NCBI RefSeq assembly: GCF_025642155.1
Contig: NZ_CP106798.1
Span: 5,890,001 to 5,954,000, forward strand
DNA from: Streptomyces sp. HUAS 15-9
GTDB taxonomy: Bacteria; Actinomycetota; Actinomycetes; Streptomycetales; Streptomycetaceae
Length of the DNA stretch: 64,000 bases
Reading direction: 5' to 3'
Positions 51,320-60,420 of the stretch are shown piece after piece; the first letter of the stretch is position 1; the number at the start of each line of letters is the position of its first letter. The position numbers and the translations under genes were made by a program. A model generated the notes under the pieces. It saw only the letters and a program-made list of their open reading frames with translations, ran no database searches and had not been told where the DNA came from.

Positions 51320-51682
51320 GTGAGGATCAAGGATCCGGAGTACCCGGCAGCGGTCGAAGTGGCCGTGGAGATCCTGCGGAAGCGGGCCCGGCAGGAACAG
51401 ACCATCACGTACGGGGAGCTGAGCGCCGAGTTGGCGGCACAGGGCTTCGACTCCATCCCGCCTCACCACGGAGTCATGACCTACCTGCTCAAGGATGTCT
51501 GCCTCCACCGCAACGAAGACGGACGAGCAGCGATGCTCTCGGCGATCGTGGTGAACAAGGCCAGCCGGGAGCCATCCGACCAGTTCTCCGGCCTTGCCCG
51601 AAGCCTGCCCTTCTCCCGGCCGGCTAACTGGAGCTGGCGGGACGAGCAACAGCAGGTGTTCGCTCAGTGCCGCGAGGATTGA
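51320..51682 (+). CDS. small protein of unknown function
   Basis: A 120-residue soluble protein: AVEVAVEILRKRARQEQTITYGELSAEL has a helix-turn-helix-like arrangement similar to the wing region of MGMT-type folds. HHGVMTYLLKDVC and AIVVNKASREPS follow. The last feature resembles proteins in which an early helical domain recognises DNA, but I cannot assign a family. GTG at 51320 with GGAGGGA upstream. Confidence 0.6.
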   Translation: MRIKDPEYPAAVEVAVEILRKRARQEQTITYGELSAELAAQGFDSIPPHHGVMTYLLKDVCLHRNEDGRAAMLSAIVVNKASREPSDQFSGLARSLPFSRPANWSWRDEQQQVFAQCRED

Positions 51683-51811
51683 CGTCGGTCCTCGACACCC
51701 GCTTTAGGAGTTCGATCCGAGACTGCTTCGGCTGAGGTCGGTGACTGATACGACGGCCGGTCAGTGACGCTGATGTTCGCCCCCGTCCAGCGTCGTTGAT
51801 GCCAGCCGTGG

Positions 51812-52060
51812 ATGTCAGAGGCACCCGGGATTCGTAGTTCAGTGTGGATCCGGCACGCGTTCGTCTGGTGGTGGGAGCGCAGCCCGATCGTTACCGGCGG
51901 TGTAGGTGGCGCCCTGCTGGCCTTCCTCGTCTATGGCGGCTGGGAACTGCTCCGTCCCTCGAGGCCAGGGCGGCGCGGGCGACTGGCTGGCGGGGCGGCC
52001 GCCACGTTTGCCGTGGCGGCCGCATTCATTGCCTACGCCTGGTCCTGCAATTGCTCCTGA
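51812..52060 (+). CDS. small two-helix membrane protein
   Basis: An 82-residue protein with two hydrophobic segments (about 24-45 and 58-77) separated by RPSRPGRRGR and ending in CNCS. Function unknown. It has no strong ribosome site, so it is only moderately supported. Confidence 0.45.
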   Translation: MSEAPGIRSSVWIRHAFVWWWERSPIVTGGVGGALLAFLVYGGWELLRPSRPGRRGRLAGGAAATFAVAAAFIAYAWSCNCS

Positions 52061-52282
52061 GCGGTCAGGGTGGAGACAAGCCTGAAAGTCGTCGCGACGG
52101 ATGGGCGCGGACCTCTTCGTCCCGAAGCAACTCGGATGGGGGCGCTGCCTTTGGCTGGTGTACCTCTCACCTGCGCTGATGGTCCGCAGACGTTCGCGCT
52201 CGCCCGCCGTTGTTCGTCGGCGTTGTCACGCAGTTAGACACTCACCTTGTCGCTGCCAGAGGTCTCCTGGTCAGAGCGCGAC

Positions 52283-53254
52283 TCAGAGATCCCGTCGCAG
52301 AGTCGGGCTAACACTGTGCAGCCGTGTGTGATCCCCTATGGTGAGGCTGTAGGACAAAAGGCCCCTAAGTTTCAGGTCCTCAAGGAGCTCACGCACCACG
52401 AGTAGGGGAACGTTCGCACGCTCTGCGAGCTCGTGCATGATGCGGTCCCCGGTCGGTGGATCATTGACCAGCAGCGCGATTGTGCGGCGGCGGCCCTCGT
52501 CGACATCGGGCATGACGGCCTCGATGCCCGCGTCATACCCGTAGGGCGTCAAATCAGCCTGATTCACACGTTCGCCGAAAAAACGGATATCGAGGTAGTT
52601 CTGCTCGGCCAGTGCCATGGTGGACTCGTGCAAGTTGGCGCCCACAAGGCCGGCCTCATTAGCCTTCCGTTCGATCCCAGGCCAGTCCAGTAGCTGCGGG
52701 TGGCCTGTATCGATTGCGGCTCGGATCGCCAGCGTGAGCAAAAAGGCGTCTGCTGAAGCTAGCCCAGGAATCTGAGCTGACGCCTGCGTATAGGTAGGGG
52801 CGGCGCCGATGCTCGGCTTGCGAGTCGTTCCATGCAACGTGTCAGCGATCTCTTGGGCTGCCTTGGCAATGCCCTCCGGGCTGCGCTCTGCGTTATGCCA
52901 CACCAGGTGGCGCAACGGCGCGGGGACCTCGACATCGTCCAATCGGACAGGAATCAGCCGGGTGCCACGCTCGATCCGCGAGACCATGCCCTGGTCCAGT
53001 TCTTCCCGCACCCACGCCTTCGTTGCCGAGTGGCGAGAAACGATCACCACTACGGCATCGGCGGTTGCGAGCCCTTCGTCGAACAACTTCTGCACCAGGC
53101 TGTCGCCCGGGCGGATCTCCCACCTATCCAGCCAGGGATCGATCCCTAGCCGGGCCAGATCACGAGCGAGTGGTTCCGTGAACGAGGCCTTGTCCTCGCT
53201 TGCATGCGAGAGGAATGCCTTAGGGCTGTGTGCTGGGGGTGATGCGTCGGTCAT
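52283..53254 (-). CDS. TIR-domain protein, candidate NADase immune sensor
   Basis: A 323-residue protein. The N-terminal TIR domain (about 10-145) has KAFLSHASEDKASF (box 1), IDPWLDRWEIRPGDSL (box 2), VVVIVSRHSATKAWVREELDQG (catalytic Glu region of NAD-cleaving TIRs) and RLIPVRLDDVEVP. The C-terminal part (about 170-320) is helical with a winged-helix-like end. Bacterial TIRs make NAD-derived signals on infection. About 0.6 kb away, divergent, is a DUF4062-HEAT gene, and next to that a TM-macro effector. ATG 53254 or 53266. Confidence 0.85.
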   Translation of the reverse strand: MTDASPPAHSPKAFLSHASEDKASFTEPLARDLARLGIDPWLDRWEIRPGDSLVQKLFDEGLATADAVVVIVSRHSATKAWVREELDQGMVSRIERGTRLIPVRLDDVEVPAPLRHLVWHNAERSPEGIAKAAQEIADTLHGTTRKPSIGAAPTYTQASAQIPGLASADAFLLTLAIRAAIDTGHPQLLDWPGIERKANEAGLVGANLHESTMALAEQNYLDIRFFGERVNQADLTPYGYDAGIEAVMPDVDEGRRRTIALLVNDPPTGDRIMHELAERANVPLLVVRELLEDLKLRGLLSYSLTIGDHTRLHSVSPTLRRDL

Positions 53255-53842
53255 GTAGCCCAGCATGCCTGCTCGGGGTGCGGTCTGTGCGTAAAAGCGC
53301 TCGATGTCTGGGTGGTGCGGTACCCGCTCGCCCTCTCGACTGGACTACCAGAAACCCCGAGGACGCGCCACGCGGGTCTGCCAAAGCAGATAGGATAATC
53401 GAACGTGTGCTCTTTTCTGTGAAGTTCGGATTACTGAAGGGTAGTGACTTTCGGGCCGCTGCGGAACACTGTAGGCGTTACCTGTTCGCGAGTGTCGTTG
53501 CCCAATGCTTCCCACTATTGTGCAGACGTGGCATGAGTTGAACGGGCTCACAGCCGTGCTCTTGCGAAAAACGCCGGTCCGCACCGGGCTAGGTGGGCTG
53601 GCAACTACCGTTGGAGTTCGATCAGAGATCGGGAGTGGGTAGGGGCAGTTCGGCGCTTCGTCACGCACAGGCGCGAAGCTACCTGGTTGGCGAGCGCGCG
53701 ACCTTGGACGCCGTCAACTCGCGGGTTGCGCCGCATCTGGACAGCGCGGGCTGCAGAACTCCGTGCATACGGCTGCCGTGTATTGACCATGTCCAGTAAG
53801 ATGCCTGGACGTAGCTAACAGCAAGCGGGGAGGAATAGGCAA
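53255..53842. other. 588-base divergent region between TIR and DUF4062 genes
   Basis: Only short, poorly coding open frames on both strands. GC is lower than in the chromosome. Ends with GGGGAGGAATAGG, the ribosome site of the DUF4062 gene. I see no clear promoter or RNA gene. Confidence 0.4.
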
Positions 53843-56221
53843 TTGGCCAGCGTGCAGGAGATGGTGGTCTTTATCGCGTCACCTGGGGATCTGGTTGATG
53901 AGCGTAACGCTGTACGTCAAGCAGTTGCCAGCGTTAATTCTCTCTTCGCATCTAAGGTCGCACTCCGACTACGCGTAACGGGGTGGGAGGAAACTCAACC
54001 AAGCTTTGGGCGACCGCAAGCGGTAATCAATCCGCTAGTTGAGCAGTGCGATGTGTTCATTGGATTGCTTTATCGCAAGTGGGGCACCCCGACGGGTGAA
54101 TACACTTCCGGCTTTGAGGAGGAGTACGAACAAGCGGCCAGCCGAGCAAGAAACGGAGAACGGCCGCGCATTAGCATCTTTTTTAAGAGGGTGCCCGATG
54201 ATCAAATTGAAGACGCTGGACCTTCCCTGTCGAGGGTCCTCGCCTTCAAGAGGAGACTAGAAGATCAGCATATTGCTCTGTACCGCCAATTCGATTCGAC
54301 AAGTGATTTCCGAGACCTAGTTACCCACTACCTCACTTCGGTGATAATAGATGAGTGGAACCCAGTAGAGAATTCTTCACCTGACGGAACGGTCGCGAAG
54401 CCTGATGCGACCACTACCACCCCGCTCACCGCTTCTTCCGAGCCGCAAATTGAGGACGAAGCCAGAAGTCAAATCGCCACCACACTGCGGAATTTTTACA
54501 ATCTTGCCGAGCGGGGAAATGAAGTCTCCGAGGAGGAACTGGACTCTGATAGGCTTCTCCTTTTTTCGATGGCCGCTCAGCCGGAAATGATCGCGATGCC
54601 TATTCACTCATTGAATAGGATTTACGCTAAGGCTCATGAACTTGTACTGTCCGTTATGGAGTACAGGTTGATTCTTTGGACGATTGCGGACAATATTAGA
54701 AGAGAGAAAGACGGCACTCTGCACAGCATCGCACCCGGATTTAAGATTGTTGCACCGCCGAGCGGCGAATACACAAGTGATCTTGTAGATACTCTGACCT
54801 ATCAGATCCTAAATCCGAGTGCAGATTTCTCGGTTGTGACCGGGTCTTTTTACATTCTCGCCGAGATGAAGGCACGCCCATTGGAACTATGGGAAAGTGA
54901 CGAGCATGGAGTCGCCGAGGCAAACCTAGCAGGCGGCTCACTAGCGGTGGTGGGCGAAGCGCCCGTTGACAAGTGGGTGCACATTCTTGAGTCACTCCAG
55001 GTAGAAAATGCCGCCCTTGAATATATTGCAGTTGTAGTAAGGGACTCTGATGCCGATCTCCTGGGAGCTGTTATTGAGCGATTGGATAATAAGGCCGTGT
55101 CGTTCAAGCTTCGCGCCCTCGTGGAGCACGCGAAGGGCGATCTTTCGGGGCTCGCTGAGATGGCAGCGACACGTTACGTGAGCGAAGGATCGTGCTTTGA
55201 GCACCTACTTCTGTCTTCCATCCCTAGGATGACGACCGAGCAGCTTGCATCCGTGCTACTGGGGCGTGCTCTACCGGACCGAGTAATCCACAATGCTCTG
55301 GACTTGGTTTCTCAACGTCGCGTTCCGTCTGCGGAAGAGTTTAGTAGGGTACTCAACAGTGGGAGCGATCACCTGATTGCATTCGCATTCGACGCGGCCG
55401 AGCGCTGTGACGCGACACGCAATCTACTCGCTGCTGTCTCTGAACTCAAGAACGAGAATGCGCTGAGTAATTTCGCGCCACGATTGAAGTCTCTCACGGC
55501 AACCGAGGAGGAGTTGAGCGCTGAACTTTTGAGCCCGCCATCTTTCGTGGCTGCATGGTCTGCCCTTTCGTGGCGACGTGGAGCAGGCATGGCAGATGAA
55601 GCTCGAGAAATCCTTGATTCTGATTGCGCCAACTCGCTCGATGCCGAGAAGCTCGTTGAGTTGGGGTACGATGACGACTTGACGGAGTTCCTTAAATCAA
55701 AACTTAAGGCTGCTGCAGTGGATCTTCTCGCACGAGTCCCTGCTTCAGACAAGAGAGAGCTCGACCTGGTCCGATTTCGCGAGGAGCTTGCCCGTAATGA
55801 CTGGCTGAGCGCTGCGCCGGCTGCGCGGGCGTTGGCAAGACTTGGAACTTCACAGGACGTGGATACCTTGCTCGCCCGGGCAGCGAAGAGCTATGGAGAT
55901 GAGAAAGAGGAGATGCTCAGAGGAGCGGCCAGAGCAGGTGGGGTGGACACCGCTAGAAAGATGGCGCATGACAAAGATGGGGAGGTTGCGCTTATCGGTG
56001 CTAAAGAGCTCGCCTGTAATCAGTCCATTTCACTTGGCGAACTTCAGCAGCTACTTTACAGTTCTCATCAGGAAGTGCGGATGGTGGTATGGGAGTCGGT
56101 CGCGCTGCGAATGGGAAGGGATGAACTCGAAGCTTTCTTGGATAAGTATCGCGAGCGAGACGAGGGCTACTACTATGATGTTGTTGCCGCCATCGACATG
56201 GCCCTTTACTTGCCGCGGTGA
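53843..56221 (+). CDS. DUF4062 (TIR-like) protein with HEAT-like repeats, candidate defence sensor
   Basis: A 792-residue protein. The N-terminal 140 residues are DUF4062: VVFIASPGDLVDERNAVRQAV, CDVFIGLLYRKWGTPTGEYTSGFEEEYEQA, a fold related to TIR/SEFIR. A long middle and C-terminal helical region has HEAT-like repeats (AARALARLGTSQDVDTLLARA, GAARAGGVDTARKMA, DKDGEVALIGAKELA). DUF4062 proteins occur as sensors in bacterial immune operons. It is AT-richer than its surroundings. TTG start at 53843, GGAGGA 8 bases upstream. Its stop is one base from the end of the convergent TM-macro gene. Confidence 0.75.
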   Translation: MASVQEMVVFIASPGDLVDERNAVRQAVASVNSLFASKVALRLRVTGWEETQPSFGRPQAVINPLVEQCDVFIGLLYRKWGTPTGEYTSGFEEEYEQAASRARNGERPRISIFFKRVPDDQIEDAGPSLSRVLAFKRRLEDQHIALYRQFDSTSDFRDLVTHYLTSVIIDEWNPVENSSPDGTVAKPDATTTTPLTASSEPQIEDEARSQIATTLRNFYNLAERGNEVSEEELDSDRLLLFSMAAQPEMIAMPIHSLNRIYAKAHELVLSVMEYRLILWTIADNIRREKDGTLHSIAPGFKIVAPPSGEYTSDLVDTLTYQILNPSADFSVVTGSFYILAEMKARPLELWESDEHGVAEANLAGGSLAVVGEAPVDKWVHILESLQVENAALEYIAVVVRDSDADLLGAVIERLDNKAVSFKLRALVEHAKGDLSGLAEMAATRYVSEGSCFEHLLLSSIPRMTTEQLASVLLGRALPDRVIHNALDLVSQRRVPSAEEFSRVLNSGSDHLIAFAFDAAERCDATRNLLAAVSELKNENALSNFAPRLKSLTATEEELSAELLSPPSFVAAWSALSWRRGAGMADEAREILDSDCANSLDAEKLVELGYDDDLTEFLKSKLKAAAVDLLARVPASDKRELDLVRFREELARNDWLSAAPAARALARLGTSQDVDTLLARAAKSYGDEKEEMLRGAARAGGVDTARKMAHDKDGEVALIGAKELACNQSISLGELQQLLYSSHQEVRMVVWESVALRMGRDELEAFLDKYRERDEGYYYDVVAAIDMALYLPR

Positions 56222-56222
56222 T

Positions 56223-57086
56223 TCAAAGGGACTTTAGAAATTTCTCCGCATCCACTAGATTGACAGATTGTCGATCTTTCGGGTGTATGACTATCGTGAG
56301 TCGACGAGAGACTATTTCCTGCCTCGATGAGGCTACGAATGAGAGTGCGATCATCTTGAGCAAGCTCGTTCTGTCCAGCGAGCCCACGCGCGCAAGCTCT
56401 GACCCGATGATGGGTATTGCCACAGGCTCAAGACCTCCGTTAGTCCTAACAGCGTCCCAGGCGGATGTCAGGCTTTGCCACAGTGCATCAACTGAGCAGC
56501 TCACGCGCAGGTCGTTTCTCATGAATCCATAGGCCACTGCATAAAATCGCGTATCGTTGTTGGTCAGAACGATTGTTGTGCCAATCGGATACCGGTCGAG
56601 TTTTCCTCTGCGCTTAGCTATTGCCGTTTCGCGGCTTGCAATGGGAATATCTTGCAGTTTCTCTTGTATCTCTAGGTCCAAGCGCGAAGTATCCTGGCTG
56701 TAGTATTTTCTTTCGAATTGCCCCTGTATGCTACTTGGATTAATTACAACGCCGTCGTGAATGTCGGTGTCGAAGGTGTCCGTGAATCCAATAATCACGT
56801 TCTCCTGTTCATTCAGGAGATCGCCGCACTTTATTTGGATTGTGAAATCCGGATACCGGTAATGGTGACTTGTATCTATCTTCGGCCATGCGTGAATAAT
56901 GCCAGCCATGAGGCAACTCCCGGCAAGGGAGGTTAAAATAGCGACATCGTGTCGTGCCATATCTGGCCACACAGCAAGGGCGACCTGAAACGCCGCGCTG
57001 AGTAGTCCAAAGGACGCCAAGGATGCGGATGCTATTCCGCCTATGCCTTGACGTGTGAGTAGCACCTCGCGTGCTTCTTGCCGCAT
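56223..57086 (-). CDS. two-TM macro-domain effector (ThsA_Macro/DUF6430-like)
   Basis: A 287-residue protein. Two membrane helices (about 20-42 and 46-66, LASFGLLSAAFQVALAVWPD, VAILTSLAGSCLMAGIIHAW) are followed by a macro-like domain: FTIQIKCGDLLNEQENVIIGFTDTFDT, GVVINPSSIQGQFERKYY, RYPIGTTIVLTNNDTRFYAVAYGF and AIPIIGSELARVG. This is the architecture of the TM-macro ThsA effector of type II Thoeris, activated by a TIR-made ADP-ribose conjugate. A TIR gene lies 3 kb away. AT-rich. Confidence 0.8.
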   Translation of the reverse strand: MRQEAREVLLTRQGIGGIASASLASFGLLSAAFQVALAVWPDMARHDVAILTSLAGSCLMAGIIHAWPKIDTSHHYRYPDFTIQIKCGDLLNEQENVIIGFTDTFDTDIHDGVVINPSSIQGQFERKYYSQDTSRLDLEIQEKLQDIPIASRETAIAKRRGKLDRYPIGTTIVLTNNDTRFYAVAYGFMRNDLRVSCSVDALWQSLTSAWDAVRTNGGLEPVAIPIIGSELARVGSLDRTSLLKMIALSFVASSRQEIVSRRLTIVIHPKDRQSVNLVDAEKFLKSL

Positions 57087-57481
57087 GGCTCTCCTGCCGT
57101 CTTCAGCTCAACCAACCCCGGCGTGGTCGTGCGAGGGGCGCGATTGCCCGGTGAGCCTGCCCAGACTCCGCTTACGCGATTCGCCAGCTGCTCGGAAAGT
57201 TGGTCGGCGGAGCGGGTTTGGCCGGTGGCCTGCCCGGTCTGGGGTCGAGCATGATCAGGGGGCCGTACGCTGGTTGGCAACTCGGGCAGGCTTTGGGCCT
57301 GACCGCAATTAGCACGAGTGGCCCCCTGGTCTTGTTCGATGCGGGACCCGGACCGGGGAGGTGGCTAAAGCCGTGGAGCCGACCGCCCCAGCCACGACGT
57401 ACCCGTTCTCTGGCATTAGGTGGCTGATTGCTCTGAGCGCGGCACGGGCGCCGGCCGGGCTGGAGCGGAGACATGAGCGCA

Positions 57482-57502
57482 GGCCCGGCCGGGGGCCGGG
57501 CC
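57482..57502 (-). terminator. GC hairpin downstream of the GntR gene
   Basis: GGCCCGGCC (57482-57490) and GGCCGGGCC (57494-57502) form a perfect 9-bp stem with a 3-base loop, about 65 bases beyond the stop of the minus-strand GntR-type repressor. The rest of 57087-57567 contains no convincing gene; it may include part of the element's transfer or replication control region. Confidence 0.6.
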
Positions 57503-57567
57503 GCGCGCGGGGAGCGGAGCGAGCCGCCTTGATTACGTGAAGAAATTCTGAGCCAACCGAGGGTCGG

Positions 57568-58308
57568 CTACAGCCTGAACGACAGCTCCAACTCGTCGCC
57601 CGGTAGGTGGAATTCCTCCAGGGCCAAGGGCTTGTCGGCCTCCGTGAGCGTCACGCGCAGGACGTGCAGGAGGGGGACCCCGTCTGCCAGGCGGAGGGCT
57701 TGGGCCTGGTCCGGTAGGGGCATGCGGGTGCGGACATACTCCGTGAAGTGGAGTTCGTGCCCCAGGTCGGCAAGCGCGGCGTAGAGCTCTGGCGCCGGCG
57801 GTGGGGCCTCCTCCTCGTACTTGGAGTCGATGAGCACCGAGAACGGCACGTACGTGCGGTGGAGTTGGCGGAGACGGCCGTTGTCTGCCGTCTGTAGAGC
57901 GTCGTACGTGAACATCGGCTCGCCCGGAGGGATACGCAGTAGGTCCGCCAGGGCCATCGGAGCATCCGTGCGGGTGGCGACCGGGGGCTCGGCGTCGGCC
58001 CAGCGGATACCGTCGGCCTCGATGTAGCGGCCGTCGGAGGCTCGGCGTACGCCACGCGGGCGCGTGAGACCTGGGCGGCTGTGGGGGGAACGGGCGAAGG
58101 TGCCGCGGCCCATGATGGCCTCGACGAGACCTGACGCCCGTAGCTCAGCGAGGCCCTGACGGACTGTGGGACGCGTCACGCCGAACTGCTTCGCCAACGC
58201 TTCCTCGGACGGTAGCGGTTGGCCGGCCGGGAAGGTGCCGTCCAAGATGCCATCGCGCAGGTAGTCGGCGATCTGCCGGTACTTCGGCTGCGTGTCCTTC
58301 GGCGGCAT
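57568..58308 (-). CDS. GntR/HutC-type repressor, KorSA-like
   Basis: A 246-residue regulator. An N-terminal winged helix-turn-helix (about 8-75: KYRQIADYLRDGILDGTFPAGQPLPSEEALAKQFGVTRPTVRQGLAEL) is followed by a UTRA/HutC ligand domain (about 95-240: HRTYVPFSVL, GHELHFTEYVRTRMPLPDQAQAL, LHVLRVTLTEADKPL). In pSAM2-type elements KorSA represses the excision/replication activator and itself. Two perfect palindromes in its upstream region are the probable operators. ATG at 58308 places the helix-turn-helix correctly. Confidence 0.88.
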   Translation of the reverse strand: MPPKDTQPKYRQIADYLRDGILDGTFPAGQPLPSEEALAKQFGVTRPTVRQGLAELRASGLVEAIMGRGTFARSPHSRPGLTRPRGVRRASDGRYIEADGIRWADAEPPVATRTDAPMALADLLRIPPGEPMFTYDALQTADNGRLRQLHRTYVPFSVLIDSKYEEEAPPPAPELYAALADLGHELHFTEYVRTRMPLPDQAQALRLADGVPLLHVLRVTLTEADKPLALEEFHLPGDELELSFRL

Positions 58309-58405
58309 GTGGGCCCTCCGTGGCCGTTGCTTCTGCGGCTGTGCGTTGGCGTAGACGACTCGTCTACGAGCGTGAACAGCTTCCCCCATCGCTAGACGGT
58401 TGACA

Positions 58406-58454
58406 ACCCGTACTACGGGTCGTCACTCTGGTTTGCGTCACCCGTACTACGGGT
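58406..58454. promoter_or_regulatory. two identical 15-bp palindromes, probable KorSA-type operators
   Basis: ACCCGTA-C-TACGGGT occurs at 58406-58420 and again at 58440-58454. Each is a perfect dyad with 7-bp arms and one central base; the two start 34 bp apart in the divergent region between the GntR repressor and the SCO3933-type gene. They would let a dimeric repressor control both directions. Confidence 0.8.
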
Positions 58455-58511
58455 GGTCTAGCAACCCGGAGGGTCGGCCTTTGGGTGCCCAGTGATGAGG
58501 AGAGACGAAAA

Positions 58512-58859
58512 GTGGCAAGCCTTCCGATCGACACCGCGAAGTTCACGGGGATCATCTGCGCCGTACCCCCGGCTCCGCGGGTCGCCAACCGTGAGACCGG
58601 TCAGCTCCGCGTGGACCGCGAGACCGGCAAGACCATGTACCAAGTCGGCCTCTGCCTGATGGCAGGGGCGTCGGCGGACGTTGTGAACGTGAGCGTGGCC
58701 GGTGAACCGAGCGGCGTGCAGCTCGGCATGCCGGTGGCCGTGCGGGACCTGGTCGCGACGCCCTGGGAGAACGACGGGCGGCACGGGATCGCGTTCCGCG
58801 CGGCAGAGATCCGGCCCCTGAGCGCTCCCGCTCCGGCGGGCAAGGGGGCCGCACAGTGA
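58512..58859 (+). CDS. SCO3933-family small regulatory protein of AICEs
   Basis: A 115-residue protein: LPIDTAKFTGIICAVPPAP, RETGQLRVDRETGKTMYQVGLCLM, GMPVAVRDLVATPWENDGRHGIAFRAAEIRPL. It is the usual gene between the repressor and the FtsK-type translocase in Streptomyces integrative elements, named after SCO3933. GTG 58512 is preceded by GAGGAGAG. Its stop overlaps the translocase start (GTGATG). Its precise role is unknown. Confidence 0.75.
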   Translation: MASLPIDTAKFTGIICAVPPAPRVANRETGQLRVDRETGKTMYQVGLCLMAGASADVVNVSVAGEPSGVQLGMPVAVRDLVATPWENDGRHGIAFRAAEIRPLSAPAPAGKGAAQ

Positions 58860-60181
58860 TGAATCTGGCCTCCTCCACCGCTTCGGCCGGTTCGTCCGGG
58901 CCGAGTTGGGTTCTGGTGGTGGCCGCAGTGCTGGTGCCGGGCCTGCTTCTCGCGGGCCCGGCCCTGCGCCGCCGCTACCCCGTCGCCTGGTGGCTGTTAC
59001 TCGGCTTCCCGGTCGTGGCCTTGCGGGTCATGCAGACCTGGCGGCCCTTGATGGCGGGCTGTGGGCTCGCCGTCAGTCGGCGACCGGCTCTGACGGTCGT
59101 GTCCGGGCTTGTCGGCAACGGTGCGCCTCCACCGCAGCCGCGCGTACCGCGTCGCGGTCTCATACACCCGACCTCCGGCGGCTTCGTGCTGCTGGTACGG
59201 CTGTTGCCAGGCCAGGTGCCGGAGGACTTCGTCAAGGCTGCGCCTGCTATGGCCGAGGACTGGCAGGTTCACGCGGTGCGGGTGACCTCTTGGAAGCCGG
59301 GAGTCGTACGGATCGTCGCGTCGGCGTCCGACCCGTTGGCCGCTCCTCGGGCTCCTAAGCAGCGGGGGTCTGGTCATCTGCTTCGGGTGGCCGTGGGTGT
59401 GCTGGAGACCGGTGCCGCCTGGGTGGTCGACCTGCGGCGCGTGCCGCACTGGCTGATCGTGGGAGCCACGCGTTCAGGCAAGTCGACGTTGATCAACGCG
59501 CTCGTGGCGGGCCTGGCTCCTCAGCACGTCGCCCTGGTCGGGATCGACTGCAAGGGCGGTATGGAACTGTCGCTCTACGAGCTGCGGTTGTCCGCCCTCG
59601 CCACCAACCGTGAGCAGGCGGTCCGGCTGCTCTCCGCGCTCGTGGACCTGACCCTCGACCGCATGAGCCTGTGCCGGACGGCGCGCGTTCGCAACGTCTG
59701 GGGATTGCCGGACAAGGAACGACCGGTCCCCGTCGTCGTGATCGTCGACGAGATCGCGGAACTGTTCCTCATCGCGAGCCGGAGTGAGAAGGACGAAGCC
59801 CACGCCGCCGGTACGGCACTCATCCGCCTGGCCCAACTCGGCGCGGCGCTGGGGGTTTTCCTCGTCGTCGCCGGCCAACGCGTCGGCTCCGATCTGGGGC
59901 CCGGTGTCACCGCGTTGCGGGCACAGCTCGGCGGCCGGGTCTGCCATCGCGTGGCCGACCCGGGGACAGCGGAAATGGCGCTCGGCGACCTCAACCCCGA
60001 TGCGCTCAAGGCTGCGCAGGCCATCACCCCGGAACAGGCCGGTACTGCCGTCCTCGCCTCAGGCGACGGCTGGGAACGTGCCCGGTCGCACCTGATCACG
60101 GAGGCGGAGGCGGAAGCCGTCGCTGCCGAGTACGCGTACCTGACTCCTGTCCTGTCCGAACTGCACGTCGAAGCGTCGTGA
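58859..60181 (+). CDS. FtsK/SpoIIIE-type DNA translocase, TraSA-like
   Basis: A 440-residue protein. Two N-terminal membrane helices (about 17-36 and 40-60) precede an FtsK-like ATPase: WLIVGATRSGKSTLINAL (Walker A), ALVGIDCKGGMEL and VVVIVDEIAELFLI (Walker B), then QLGAALGVFLVVAGQRV. In AICEs this single protein moves double-stranded DNA between mycelia as a hexamer. It lacks a clear C-terminal winged-helix gamma domain in the visible sequence. It is the second gene of the transfer operon. Confidence 0.9.
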   Translation: MNLASSTASAGSSGPSWVLVVAAVLVPGLLLAGPALRRRYPVAWWLLLGFPVVALRVMQTWRPLMAGCGLAVSRRPALTVVSGLVGNGAPPPQPRVPRRGLIHPTSGGFVLLVRLLPGQVPEDFVKAAPAMAEDWQVHAVRVTSWKPGVVRIVASASDPLAAPRAPKQRGSGHLLRVAVGVLETGAAWVVDLRRVPHWLIVGATRSGKSTLINALVAGLAPQHVALVGIDCKGGMELSLYELRLSALATNREQAVRLLSALVDLTLDRMSLCRTARVRNVWGLPDKERPVPVVVIVDEIAELFLIASRSEKDEAHAAGTALIRLAQLGAALGVFLVVAGQRVGSDLGPGVTALRAQLGGRVCHRVADPGTAEMALGDLNPDALKAAQAITPEQAGTAVLASGDGWERARSHLITEAEAEAVAAEYAYLTPVLSELHVEAS

Positions 60182-60193
60182 AAGGGGCCTGCC

Positions 60194-60388
60194 GTGCTGG
60201 TGTCCATGTCCGCTGTCCTGCTGCTCGGCCTGCTGATCTGGTTCCTCCTGCGCATCCGCTACCTGCGGTGGGTCGATGCGCTGCTCTGCGGAGCCTTCGG
60301 CTTCCTGCTCTCCAAGACCGTGGCCGCGCCGTTCGCTCAGGCCTTCCTCGACGGCGTGAACGGCATCCTCGGCCAACTCCGCTTCTGA
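60194..60388 (+). CDS. small AICE membrane protein (Spd-like)
   Basis: A 64-residue protein with two hydrophobic stretches (about 5-20 and 27-45). In position and size it matches small spread (Spd) membrane proteins that follow the translocase in Streptomyces elements. GTG start 12 bases after the translocase stop. Confidence 0.6.
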   Translation: MLVSMSAVLLLGLLIWFLLRIRYLRWVDALLCGAFGFLLSKTVAAPFAQAFLDGVNGILGQLRF

Positions 60389-60420
60389 ACCGACCCGCTG
60401 ACCCGAGAAGGGGACTTCCC

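Noticed and set aside
57200..57427. Small plus-strand gene in the 57.1-57.5 kb gap
   Set aside because: No ribosome site or conserved pattern; frames on both strands are equally poor.
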